Source: a candidate division WOR-1 bacterium RIFOXYB2_FULL_46_45 | GTDB lineage: Bacteria; Margulisbacteria; WOR-1; XYC2-FULL-46-14 | Direction: 5' to 3' | Length of the DNA: 64,000 nucleotides | NCBI GenBank assembly: GCA_001771585.1 | Contig: MEUE01000001.1 | Coordinates: forward strand, 540,744 to 604,743 | The notes under the pieces: model-generated | What the model saw: the letters and a program-made list of their open reading frames with translations, nothing else | What the model was told of the DNA's origin: nothing | Database searches by the model: none | Part shown: one piece after another, positions 16,238 to 25,100 of the stretch | How the letters are laid out: every line of letters starts with the position of its first letter | Numbering within the stretch: position 1 is the first letter of the stretch | Translations under genes and position numbers: made by a program

Positions 16238-16646
16238 TGGAGCAGAGGGGAGTCGAACCCCTGTCCGAAATGAACGATGCGGAAGCGTCTACGAGCGTAG
16301 TTCCTGTTTTTTATCTCGCCTTGAGGTTGACCCGAAACGAGGTCTTCTCAAAGCCAGTCCGCGTTTTAGTTTCTCCGGTTCTCCCGCGGGCGGAAGGCCG
16401 AATAGCCGGTATAATTACACTCTTATCCAATCCTGCCGGCAGAACTGGCGAGTGTGGACGCTAAGCTGTTAAGCCGCGGCCATTGCCAACTGAGGCGCAG
16501 GGCCGAAAACAGCCGCTACGGCATCAGCTAACTTTGCAAAAATGTTTTTTGCGTTTGTTTTTGCCACCAAGTTTTACGAGATTAGATGACATGCTCGGCT
16601 CGCTGCCGCCGCCCCGAAATCACCCCGTCAATACCCTTACTGCCCC
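16238..16646 (-). ncRNA. ssrA: tmRNA (transfer-messenger RNA)
   Basis: About 409 nt. The 5' end GGGGCAGTAAGG...TTGACGGGG matches the tmRNA 5' consensus. The 3' end carries a T-arm with GGGGTTCGACTCCCC and the acceptor strand CTGCTCC, which pairs with GGGGCAG through one G-U pair. CCA is not encoded. The tag frame ends GCGGCTTAA (stop 16471-16469). Read back from there it gives up to 31 residues starting AKTNAKNIFAKL and ending APQLAMAAA, a hydrophobic tail typical of proteolysis tags. The exact resume codon is not certain. It lies downstream of smpB on the same strand. Confidence 0.95.
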
Positions 16647-16649
16647 GTA

Positions 16650-16666
16650 CCCCGACTACGTCGGGG
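16650..16666. repeat. Hairpin just upstream of mature tmRNA
   Basis: CCCCGAC-TAC-GTCGGGG, a 7-bp perfect stem ending 3 nt before the tmRNA 5' end. No promoter box is visible between it and the preceding stop, so it may mark a processing site in a longer transcript. It could also be an inserted palindrome. Confidence 0.55.
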
Positions 16667-16696
16667 AATTTCAAATGACAAATGACAAAATCCAAA

Positions 16697-17140
16697 TTAT
16701 TGCAATTCGTTATTGATTAGGCCAAAGAATTCTTTGAGCTGTTCTTCGGTCATTTGGGATTCCAAAAGCTTGCCAAATTCTTCCCACCCTTCCGCTTCTT
16801 CCATCAGATCCTTGTTTTTCTTGATCTCCTCAATCGTCTCCTCAATCTCTTTTTGTATCCGGCGGTTCGCCTCTTCCATCGCCGCCTGGGGATTGGTCAT
16901 CCCGGTCTCGTCAACTACTCTCCTTATGATCTCTTCAAAAGAGAGCTCTTTTTCTTTTGCCTCTTTCGCCGCGACCGAAAGGGCTACCGCAATGGCATGG
17001 GAATCGAGCTCCGGCCCGCGTCCGGTCCCCTGTGTTTGCTGCCCTTTTCCGGTTCTGGCATCCGTACCCTCTACCTTACTTCTATCTTTGCCGTGTGGTG
17101 CCGGGATGGGATTCGGAACCTGCCCGTGGACTCTAAACAT
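16697..17140 (-). CDS. Hypothetical helical protein between smpB and ssrA
   Basis: A 147-residue protein that I do not recognise. Residues 1-45 are polar and disordered (VPNPIPAPHGKDRSK, TGKGQQTQGTGRG). The remainder is strongly helical and charged: ALSVAAKEAKEKELSFEEIIRRVV, then a coiled-coil-like KEIEETIEEIKKNKDLMEEAE, then SQMTEEQLKEFFGLINNEL. There is no signal peptide or membrane segment. Its ATG lies inside the preceding 62-residue gene (8-nt overlap), which supports real translation in the smpB unit. Confidence 0.65.
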   Translation of the reverse strand: MFRVHGQVPNPIPAPHGKDRSKVEGTDARTGKGQQTQGTGRGPELDSHAIAVALSVAAKEAKEKELSFEEIIRRVVDETGMTNPQAAMEEANRRIQKEIEETIEEIKKNKDLMEEAEGWEEFGKLLESQMTEEQLKEFFGLINNELQ

Positions 17141-17321
17141 GTTTTTGCTCCTTAAGGACCGCGCCGGCCAGAACCGTCGATAGTTTTCTGGCTATGGCCT
17201 CTACTTTAGAATTTTTGTCGCCCAAGAGCGCGCGCAGTTCCTTTTTGACCATCAACTGTGCCATCCGCCGCACATCCGCCCCGGAATAACTTTTATGGTT
17301 ATTATTAATATTATTGATCAT
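17133..17321 (-). CDS. Hypothetical 62-residue protein in the smpB unit
   Basis: A small basic, helical protein (MINNINNNHKSYSG, then DVRRMAQLMVKKELRALLG and VEAIARKLSTVLAGAVLKE) with no recognised family. It starts in a 4-nt overlap with the smpB stop and overlaps the next gene by 8 nt, so translational coupling is expected. Confidence 0.62.
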   Translation of the reverse strand: MINNINNNHKSYSGADVRRMAQLMVKKELRALLGDKNSKVEAIARKLSTVLAGAVLKEQKHV

Positions 17322-17791
17322 CTGCTTCCCTTCTTCAGAGCGTTCTCTATTTCGCGAACGTTCATTTTTTTCTTTAGTGTTTCTCTCTTTTCGAATAATT
17401 TTTTAGCCTTTCCAAGGCCTATTTCAACCTTTATCCAATCGCCCTCTATGAAGAGCTTCAACGGAACCGCCGTCATCCCCCGTTCATTTATCCTGCTACT
17501 GATCTTTAAAATTTCACCCTTTTTTAAGAGCAGCTTCCTCTTCCGATCCGGCCTCCCATCCCCCTGATCCTCTGATGTTCTGATATTCTGATATTCTGAT
17601 ACATGCATATTATATAGCCAAAGTTCTTCTTTATCAACTCGAACAAAAGAATCTTTAAAATTCACCCTCCCTAGGCGGATCGATTTTACCTCGGCACCCG
17701 ACAAGACCAGTCCGGCTTTCCAGGTCTCGGTGATGTTGAAATCATGGAACGCGCGGCGGTTTGAGATGATTGGTTTGTAGTAGTTGGCCAT
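17318..17791 (-). CDS. smpB: SsrA-binding protein SmpB
   Basis: A 157-residue SmpB, the partner that delivers tmRNA to stalled ribosomes. It shows SNRRAFHDFNITETWKAGLVLSGAEVKSIR, VNFKDSFVRVDKEELWLYNMHVSEY, RKRKLLLKKGEI, MTAVPLKLFIEGDWIKVEIGLGKAKKLFEKRE and a basic C-terminal tail. The loop after SEYQN, usually the short NHDPxR type, is lengthened here by a DNA repeat of ATCAG words (17563-17602). TATAAT at 17800-17805 ends 8 nt before the ATG with no Shine-Dalgarno, so the mRNA is probably leaderless. Two small genes and ssrA follow. Confidence 0.96.
   Translation of the reverse strand: MANYYKPIISNRRAFHDFNITETWKAGLVLSGAEVKSIRLGRVNFKDSFVRVDKEELWLYNMHVSEYQNIRTSEDQGDGRPDRKRKLLLKKGEILKISSRINERGMTAVPLKLFIEGDWIKVEIGLGKAKKLFEKRETLKKKMNVREIENALKKGSR
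17563..17602. repeat. ATCAG-word repeat inside smpB
   Basis: On the coding strand, repeats of the type ATCAGAATATCAGA lie in frame in a surface loop of SmpB. Related words occur at 38085-38165 and 53500-53535. Confidence 0.6.
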
Positions 17792-17805
17792 GATTATTGA
17801 TTATA

Positions 17806-17827
17806 CAATAAAAAGGGGGCAACCGGC
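17806..17827 (-). repeat. Left direct repeat of DUF4143 cassette 2
   Basis: 22 bp identical to 19137-19158. On the minus strand it is the distal arm and U-run of the giant gene's terminator (starts GCCGGTTGCCCCC, ends TTTTTATTG). It abuts the smpB -10 box. Confidence 0.9.
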
Positions 17828-17870
17828 TCGCCTCGCTGAGCTTGGCGAAGCGGGCCTGTCCTTAGACAAA

Positions 17871-19100
17871 TTACAAACAATGCCAGGGCAACGCGATGAT
17901 GTTTTCGGCTAAAACCTCTTTTTTGCCGCCCATGGTAATCACATAGCCCTTGTCCGCAAGATCACCATAATCTTTTAAGAAACTTTTTAGCCCCAGCAAT
18001 TCCGATTGGGCGATGTTGTTTGACGCTTTTATTTCTATAGGTATAATCTTATCCTCCAAATCTATGACGCAATCGACCTCCGCCCCTCCGGAAGTCCTCC
18101 AATAATAAACCTTGTAAGCTTTGCCAAGAGAACGGATCCTTCTGATAATTTCCAGCATTACCGCGTGTTCAAAAAGACGGCCCTTTTGGGCATTGACCAG
18201 TTTTTGGCTTAAAGGAAGGCGAGATAAAGCATTCCTGACGCCAAGGTCAAAGAAATAATATCTTGATGAAGATAAAATCCTTTTCCGCGCATTTTTCAAA
18301 TAAGGATCAACTCTTTCAACAACAAGGGTATCTTCCAAAATACGATAAAACTCTTTAATTGCCGGCTGGCTCACTCCGGATTCGTTGGATAATTTTGTAA
18401 AGTTAGGGTTTGTCCCAGATTCGTTGGCGGCCAATTCCAAAAAGCGGGAAAAGGCCCCGATTTTCCGGCTTAAAGCTTCCGCCCGGATCTCTTCTTCCAG
18501 GTATATACTGGTATAACTCTTTAAAAAATCTTCTTTGTCTTTAGCCGGAAGCATGACAATGCCGGGAAGCGAACCATAAACCAGGCTCTCTTCAAAGGAT
18601 GACCAGCCGGATTTATTGATATTTTTAATGGCAAGCGGCTTGATCGTATTCTCTTTGATTAAACCCAATTCGCCCCAGGATAAGGGATCGAGGTGAAAGT
18701 ACTTTACCCTGCCGGGGAGCAGGTTGGCGGAACTTTTTCTGATCTTCCTGGCCGAAGATCCGGTTAAAATACAGGAAGCGGTTTTTTCGTCGATTAACAT
18801 CTGTACTGCGTCAAAAATCTCCGGTATTTTCTGGGCTTCATCGATAAAAACATAGGGCTTGGGCGGCAAGGCCTTAACCTGTCCGATAATTTTTGACGGA
18901 TTGGACTCCAGCTCAATCCTTAACTTGGGATTCTGCAGGGCATATTCCACCGTGTTTTTATGCCCTTTTAAAACTTCTTTTACAAGGGTCGTTTTTCCGG
19001 TTTGTCGTGGACCCAGTATTAACGCGGAGTAGCTATCCTTTATTAATTGGCTTATGTCCGCTTCCAGATAACGATGCAGATGCTTATTTTTACCTTGCAT
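17871..19100 (-). CDS. AAA_14/DUF4143 P-loop ATPase (cassette 2)
   Basis: A 409-residue ATPase related in layout, but not closely in sequence, to the one at 7663-8808. Walker A LGPRQTGKTTLV, Walker B YVFIDEAQK and the LTGSSARKIRKS sensor lie in the AAA_14 domain. The DUF4143 part ends YYWRTSGGAEVDCVI and IIPIEIKASNN (nuclease-like core). I start at ATG 19100 (MQGKNKHL) because a near-consensus sigma-70 promoter ends 6 nt upstream. The longer frame runs back through the giant gene's terminator. The gene and promoter sit between perfect 22-bp direct repeats, as in a single-gene mobile insertion. Confidence 0.9.
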   Translation of the reverse strand: MQGKNKHLHRYLEADISQLIKDSYSALILGPRQTGKTTLVKEVLKGHKNTVEYALQNPKLRIELESNPSKIIGQVKALPPKPYVFIDEAQKIPEIFDAVQMLIDEKTASCILTGSSARKIRKSSANLLPGRVKYFHLDPLSWGELGLIKENTIKPLAIKNINKSGWSSFEESLVYGSLPGIVMLPAKDKEDFLKSYTSIYLEEEIRAEALSRKIGAFSRFLELAANESGTNPNFTKLSNESGVSQPAIKEFYRILEDTLVVERVDPYLKNARKRILSSSRYYFFDLGVRNALSRLPLSQKLVNAQKGRLFEHAVMLEIIRRIRSLGKAYKVYYWRTSGGAEVDCVIDLEDKIIPIEIKASNNIAQSELLGLKSFLKDYGDLADKGYVITMGGKKEVLAENIIALPWHCL

Positions 19101-19106
19101 ATCTAA

Positions 19107-19135
19107 AGTATATGTTATTTTTGTCCGACTGTCAA
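19107..19135 (-). promoter_or_regulatory. Strong sigma-70 promoter of DUF4143 cassette 2
   Basis: Minus strand: TTGACA, 17 nt, TATACT, then 6 nt and ATG. It is the best sigma-70 match in the window and predicts a leaderless mRNA. It lies just inside the right direct repeat. Confidence 0.82.
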
Positions 19136-19136
19136 G

Positions 19137-19158
19137 CAATAAAAAGGGGGCAACCGGC
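19137..19158 (-). repeat. Right direct repeat of DUF4143 cassette 2
   Basis: Identical to 17806-17827 over 22 bp. This copy is part of a complete terminator hairpin; the left copy has lost the other arm. Confidence 0.9.
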
Positions 19159-19176
19159 CTGTTTTCGGCTGCCCCC
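19141..19176 (-). terminator. Rho-independent terminator of the giant gene
   Basis: Minus strand: GGGGGCAGCCG, 8-nt loop, CCGGTTGCCCCC (one bulge or mismatch), then TTTTTATTG. It begins 8 nt after the giant gene's TAA. Confidence 0.88.
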
Positions 19177-19184
19177 ATGAAAAG

Positions 19185-22100
19185 TTACGCGACTAATCGG
19201 ACCAGCTTTTCAATTATTTCAACATACTTCTGAGGCTCTTTTTTGTAGTCAGTTGTTTCCAACGCTTTTAATCCCTTGCCAACAGTTTCACAATATTCTT
19301 TTGTAACCTTATCTGTATTTCCGCCTAATGCCTTGATCTGCATAGCAAACATCTGTTTTTTAAGCGGCTCTTTTTCTTCAAACCATTTCTTCTGCAAAGC
19401 GGCAATCTGTATTTTTAACCTGTTAACCTGCGCCCTGGCCCGGTCAAGCTTTAAATATGCCGATTCTAATTTCTTTTGAACAAAAACCAACGCTTTCTGC
19501 AGTCTGGGGGAAATAGCTTTTCCTCCAATTTGCAATTTGTTCGCCAGGCGAAAATATCTCAAGTGCTTCTCCTGCCATTTGACGCTTTCTGCCCTTGCCC
19601 TTGCCAAAGAAGCATAAACCGATGCCCTTTCCTTCTCCAACGCCAACCTGGTCTCTTTGAACATCTCATTAAACGCAACTACAATATGTCGATTATTAAA
19701 ATTAAGCAAACCGGACTGGGTAACCAATCCCAAAGCTTTGTCTTCTTTGGTAACCATTTGAGCCAACACTAAATGGGCATTTTCGGGATCGGAAGAACAT
19801 TTTGCTTGAACCCATGCCTGGTAATATTCACTTTCATAATCAACGCTCCAATGCGTCAAACCATAGCGGACCACCAGACCCGCCTCTATGTCACTTTGTG
19901 AGGGTTGCATAAAAATCACTCCGTTTAATCCTCCTTGCTGTTTTAAAAGTTCAAGCATCCTTTGCGCGGTATAATAACGGGAGATTAGCTGTAAAGGCCG
20001 GTCAAAAACCGTCTTTTGAAAACTCTTTCCATTAACTTTCTGGTTTAAAATCCGTTCGGCAAACTGCCTGATTTTATCCCTTTTTAAGGTCCCGTCCGGA
20101 TTAAAATAGTAGGCAAACACATCATGATTGTCCTGAACCCTGCTCCGCTTCGCGATTGCCGTTCCCGCGTAAATACTTCCCCCACCCAAAACCGCCATTT
20201 TTTCCGGCCCGTCAAGAATAAAACCGATCGAGCTCGGATTAACCGAAAGCGCTTGTTTGATCTGGCTCTGCCGGCAATATTTGGCGATTTTTTCCAATAC
20301 CGCCGAAGCTTCTTTTTTGTCTTTAACAATACGACCGGAAATCAGGCCGGAAACAAATTTTTCGTCAAACCAATCCTTCGGATTGGCTTCTTGTATTTTG
20401 GCAAAAACTCTGCTTTCCGTACCATTTAATACTATCTCAGAAGTTAACTCTCCCAATGCTCCGCAAAGATAATCTAACCCAGCAGATAATACCGCACGAG
20501 GATCGTTTAATTTTATTTGACTACTTCTTCTTAGTACGGCTTCGGCCGCTTGCGCAATATAGTTTTGATAAAAATTATCGGCAAAAGACAAGGTTTCTTC
20601 AAAATCCCTGCCGATATTTTTCAATATGCTGTTATATACCAGTTCCTCTCCATGAGTAATGCTTCCCTGATGAAAAAGCTGTCCAAGAAATTCTTCAAAT
20701 TTAACTTTCTGAAGCGATTTCGCTCCGGTAAAGTCCCCTATCCACTCCAATGCTTTGGGGTTTTCTCCTTTTAAATCTTCCATAATCCTTTCCATCGTAT
20801 GCCTTTGATAATCGCCGTAAGAAAGCCGATAATAAGCGCTAACGCCAAGGTTGGCCGCCGCCAATACCGCCATAGGTCCGCCGACATAACTACCCAACAC
20901 CCTGGCTCCAATAGTTGTCAATCCTCTTTTTGCCAGAAACCTGCCGGCAATTGAAGCGGTTGACCAGGCCGCAATGGTAGTATTGCTGTCTCCTAAAATA
21001 TCTCCAACCGCCTGTCCAACCGGATGGGTCATAATTCTGCGAAGCTTAGGAGAATAACTCATCGCATCTTCCATATAACTTGATACCCCTTCATTCGCAA
21101 GCATCCCCAGCGCCAACGGAACTCCTTCAAGCATAAAGCTTATTCCCTTCATCCATTTTGGGGAAGCAACCCCTAATACCTTAAGTAACCACGGAGAAAC
21201 TTTGCTAATTCCCACTCCAGTTGGCGCCGACACCGCCATAAAAGCTCCAATCCCGGCAAGGCCTTGCGTTAAAACAACACCCCTTTGCCCGGATCCGGCC
21301 TCGCCCAAACTCCATAAAATAGGCAGTCCAAGCGCAAAACCCTGCGCTCCCAACCGCCCCAATTTCCCATATTTCCCCAACCCAATCGTAGCCACGGAAT
21401 TCATAGCTTCAAACTGCACAAACCCCTTGGCATGGTCAAAACTATCCATCGCACTGCTACCAACCAACTCCCAACCTCTTTCCCCTTTTATCAAACGTTT
21501 GCCGGCAGAAATAAGTCCCCCCAGAAGAATTCCAAACCCGGCTCCCCGCCCCATACTCTTACCAACAACCTTAACCTTTAAACCGATACTTGCTCCGGGC
21601 AATCCGTAATGAAGGGATCTTTTTAATTCTTGATGATCAGAGGGTTTACTTAATCTTTCATATTCCATTCTGAACGACTCGGCAGAAGCGTCGATTTCCC
21701 TCTGCATCCCGTCGGCATCAAGCGGCGCAACCTTGTCCGCTTTCGCCCTGACTTTTTGAGACGCCTCTTCGGCAACCTTGCGCAATTCTTCATCCGTCAT
21801 CGAAGCAACGTCCCGGTCCCTGGTCCTTCTAAACATCTCTTCAAAGGCGGTCCGTTGAAGCAATTCCGCCGCCTTGCGAGCCGCTTTATGCGCCTTAATA
21901 AATTCTTTTTGATATTTGGACCGCGGCAGATTAGGATCAATGGCCGAGAGTTTTGCTTCAAGCACCCTCAATGCTTCACGCTCACAAATGGATTTAAAAT
22001 GGGCCTGCATTCCTAAAGAAACCATCTCTCCCTTAATCGCCTGTTTTAATTCCTCCATGCTTTTATCAAGATCGGCATCTGGAATCGCTTCTTTGATTGC

Positions 22101-25100
22101 GCCGCGAATTCTCTCAATCGCTTCTTTATACTCATTACTTTCCGGCGAAACCGATCCAGCGAAGGCCTGAATATCCTTTCTGTAAACCGCAACTTCTACT
22201 ATTTTCCCGTCACCCATTTTTATTCCGACAACCGTTTTAAAAAGTTCCACTTCCAGCGCCGCTTTCGTTCCCTCAAAAACAACCTCCCCGCTTTCATAAA
22301 CAATTTCAACGTTATCCGGAAGGGTCTTCAATATCCTCTCCAAATCATCCAGACCCTTTATTTTTTTCTCGGTAATTTTTATTCTTCCGTCCAAAAGCTG
22401 GCTGAGCGCCTTTTCTCCGGGATCCGGAATAAAACCAATCTCCGCTTTGGGATCAACGATTAAAGACCTCTCTAAAGATATTCCTCCTGTTCCAACAAAA
22501 GAGAGGGTTGAAGGGTTAAGTTTTATGGCGCGGGTTCCCGGCGTAAGTTCGGCGGTAAACCCCTTCACCGGAACACCCAAAATCATTGCGCCATTATCAA
22601 CTCCCCTTACTAATCCAGTCCTGGTAAATCTCTGGCTCTTCCCATTTTCATCAGTAAAAACCAGGGCCTTCCCGTCTCGCTTCCATTCCAATTCACGATC
22701 AAGCTCTACAATGTATCCCTGCCCTTTTAATGTAAAAATAATACGCCGGTTATCTTTGACAACCATTTCGCTTTGGCCAAGCATTACCCTTTCCGCATCG
22801 GTTAATCTTATTTGCCGCGGAACAGACCTTTTTCCGGAAGGGGTTCTGGCCTCTCCTTCCGGTCGGACTTTTGCTGCTTCGGCACTTGCTTCAGTATCTG
22901 CTTTCGTAAAAAGTTTTTCCACCTCTCCTTCATATCGTTCGGCAGCTTTTGTAACAATCGTTTCTCTCTTTTCCGGATCAGTTTCCCCTTTCAGTTCTTC
23001 CAATACCGGGGTAAAACTTGTTTGTAAAAGCCGATACCCCTTCTCCCTGGCAGATTTTAATTTTTCCAAATTAATCCTTCCGGTGGTCTTATCAATTACT
23101 TCTCCAAGTAATACGTGCGCCATTTTCCGATAAATCGGGTTATTGCTGTTGATCCCCTCAAATAAAAAGCTGTAAACGGCAAATCTGGCCAGATTCAAGT
23201 CCTGACTCGAAGCGGCAAAACCAAGCCGTCCGCCCTCATGAAATTCGGCCATTAATTCGTAAATAGAATCAAGATGCCCTCCCGCCATAAGATAGAAATC
23301 GGCGGTCCGTTCGGGAATATTTTCGGATAAAGTTGAAAAATGCCCTTTTTCGTGGGCTTCAATTGCGGCGGTGTAACGAGCCATCAAGGCCGCCCTTTCT
23401 CTCTTTGCGTCAGCCGCAGTTAAAACCCCCATGCCGCGGAACATTATCAGCGCCAGGGCGGAACGATGCGGGTCACCGGCAAAAGATTTTCCGGCGTCAA
23501 AAGCGGCCTCCACCATATGATCAAACGATTTTGCGATCTGTTCCGGCCGGGAGATAATTTCATAAGCTTCGGTCTCACCTAAAAAGGTCCGCTTTTGCGG
23601 GACAATAAAAGCCAGGCTTTCGCCATAATGGGAAACAATTTCTTTTGTAAGCCTTAACAGGCGGAAACCCCGCTCCGTTTCCATCGGATCAGTTTCCCCA
23701 TAAATAAAACGAATCTGGCCGCTCGAATCTTTGGTCCAAAATATTCTGAGATTAGAACTGTTCTTTTCCAGCGCGCTGTTTAATTTCTTAACATCTCCTT
23801 CTTTTCCAAGGTCATACTCTTGCCCTTCATAAGAAACCTTAAGCTCAACTCCTTCCGCTATTCTGCCGCCGGTGGATTTTAATGCCTCCAGCTTCCCCTT
23901 CATCTCTTCCTCAAATAATACCTCTGAAGTAACAGCAGTAAGATCAATTTCAGCCAAACCGAGGCGATATTCCGTTCTTGAAAGGCCGATCCGTTCAAGA
24001 GACAGCTTGCTCTCACGTTTGTATCTTCCGGAAATGGGGTCTACCTCTCCCTCCTGCTCAAGACCCAAAACCGGTCCCCGAGCAATACCCAGCATAACTC
24101 TTTGATCAATAACTCTGGCCAAAAATTCGCCGCTTAAGATGTGCTCCATTGTCGCTCCGCCGGCAAAAAAGATCCTGGCTTGCGGATTATCAATGTCATG
24201 TGATAGAGCTGACAGGTAATCGCGAGCCTGGGCAATTCTTTTTAAGATTACTTCCGCAATCTTTTCTCTATCCAACTTCCCTTCCGGATTGTCCGGATAG
24301 GATGCAAAATGTTTTTTAACCGCTTTTTCTATTTCCTGTTTTATCTGCCAGGGTTCTATGCCGGGCGGAAGTTTAATTTTTAATCCATATTCCCTTTCTA
24401 TTTTTTTAAGAAAAAGGGCAATTCTCTCATCCTGTCCTGAAGCCACATCGGTTATCCCCAACCCTTCCAGCTCCAGATCCAACGCTTTCAAGAGGGCTCT
24501 CTGCAAGATCGGGGCGATCGATTTACCTTGTTCCAAAAGAACTTTAATTTCCAGATCCAGTTCCCTTAAAAACTTCTCTGCATCCGTCTTCCTTTCGCTA
24601 AACAACGCTTCGTTGACCTCTTTATCCTGGGCCAGCTTAAGCCGGGAAACAAGTTCTATGGCATCCCGCGCCTCCGCCGGCATTGTCCCGTCTTTAGCAT
24701 AAGCATCAGCCTGTTCTTTGGTAAGCACCCCACGTCTTAAGAGCCACTCCGCTTCCAGCTTAAGCGTTTCCGCTTTCTTGTCCCACGGTTTTTCCCCTGT
24801 CGGATCGGTTTCCGGATGTTCGGCATTGCTTACCGGAATAGCTTCGACACCGGATTTAAGCAGGCCTTTTTCAAAAAAGGCCCTGACCTCCGGATGTCTG
24901 TCGAAATTGCGGTCTTCCAAAGAATAGATTGCGAAAAGTGAACCCGGGTCGCGAACATCCCCGTTGGGGCGGGCAACGCGGGCAATTTCTTGTAAATAAT
25001 GCCGGGTGGTGGTCTTCCATTCGGTAGTAACGCAGGCAAATCCTGCTTGAACAATTTTTCCGGCTTCAGCCAGTTTCCGTATATTCTCTTTTAATTTCGG

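Noticed and set aside
7663-19178. The two DUF4143 ATPases as transposase or IS genes
   Set aside because: They contain AAA_14 and nuclease-like DUF4143 cores, not transposase motifs, and no terminal inverted repeats flank them; only direct repeats do.
17871-19178. Start of DUF4143 cassette 2 at 19178
   Set aside because: That frame runs through the giant gene's terminator and upstream of a near-consensus promoter. ATG 19100 fits both.
22447-23133. 228-codon plus-strand frame and other long frames opposite the giant gene
   Set aside because: They are antisense shadows of a continuous 4,379-codon frame with SecA motifs. Their compositions are Ser/Phe/Pro-rich and show no motif or start signal.
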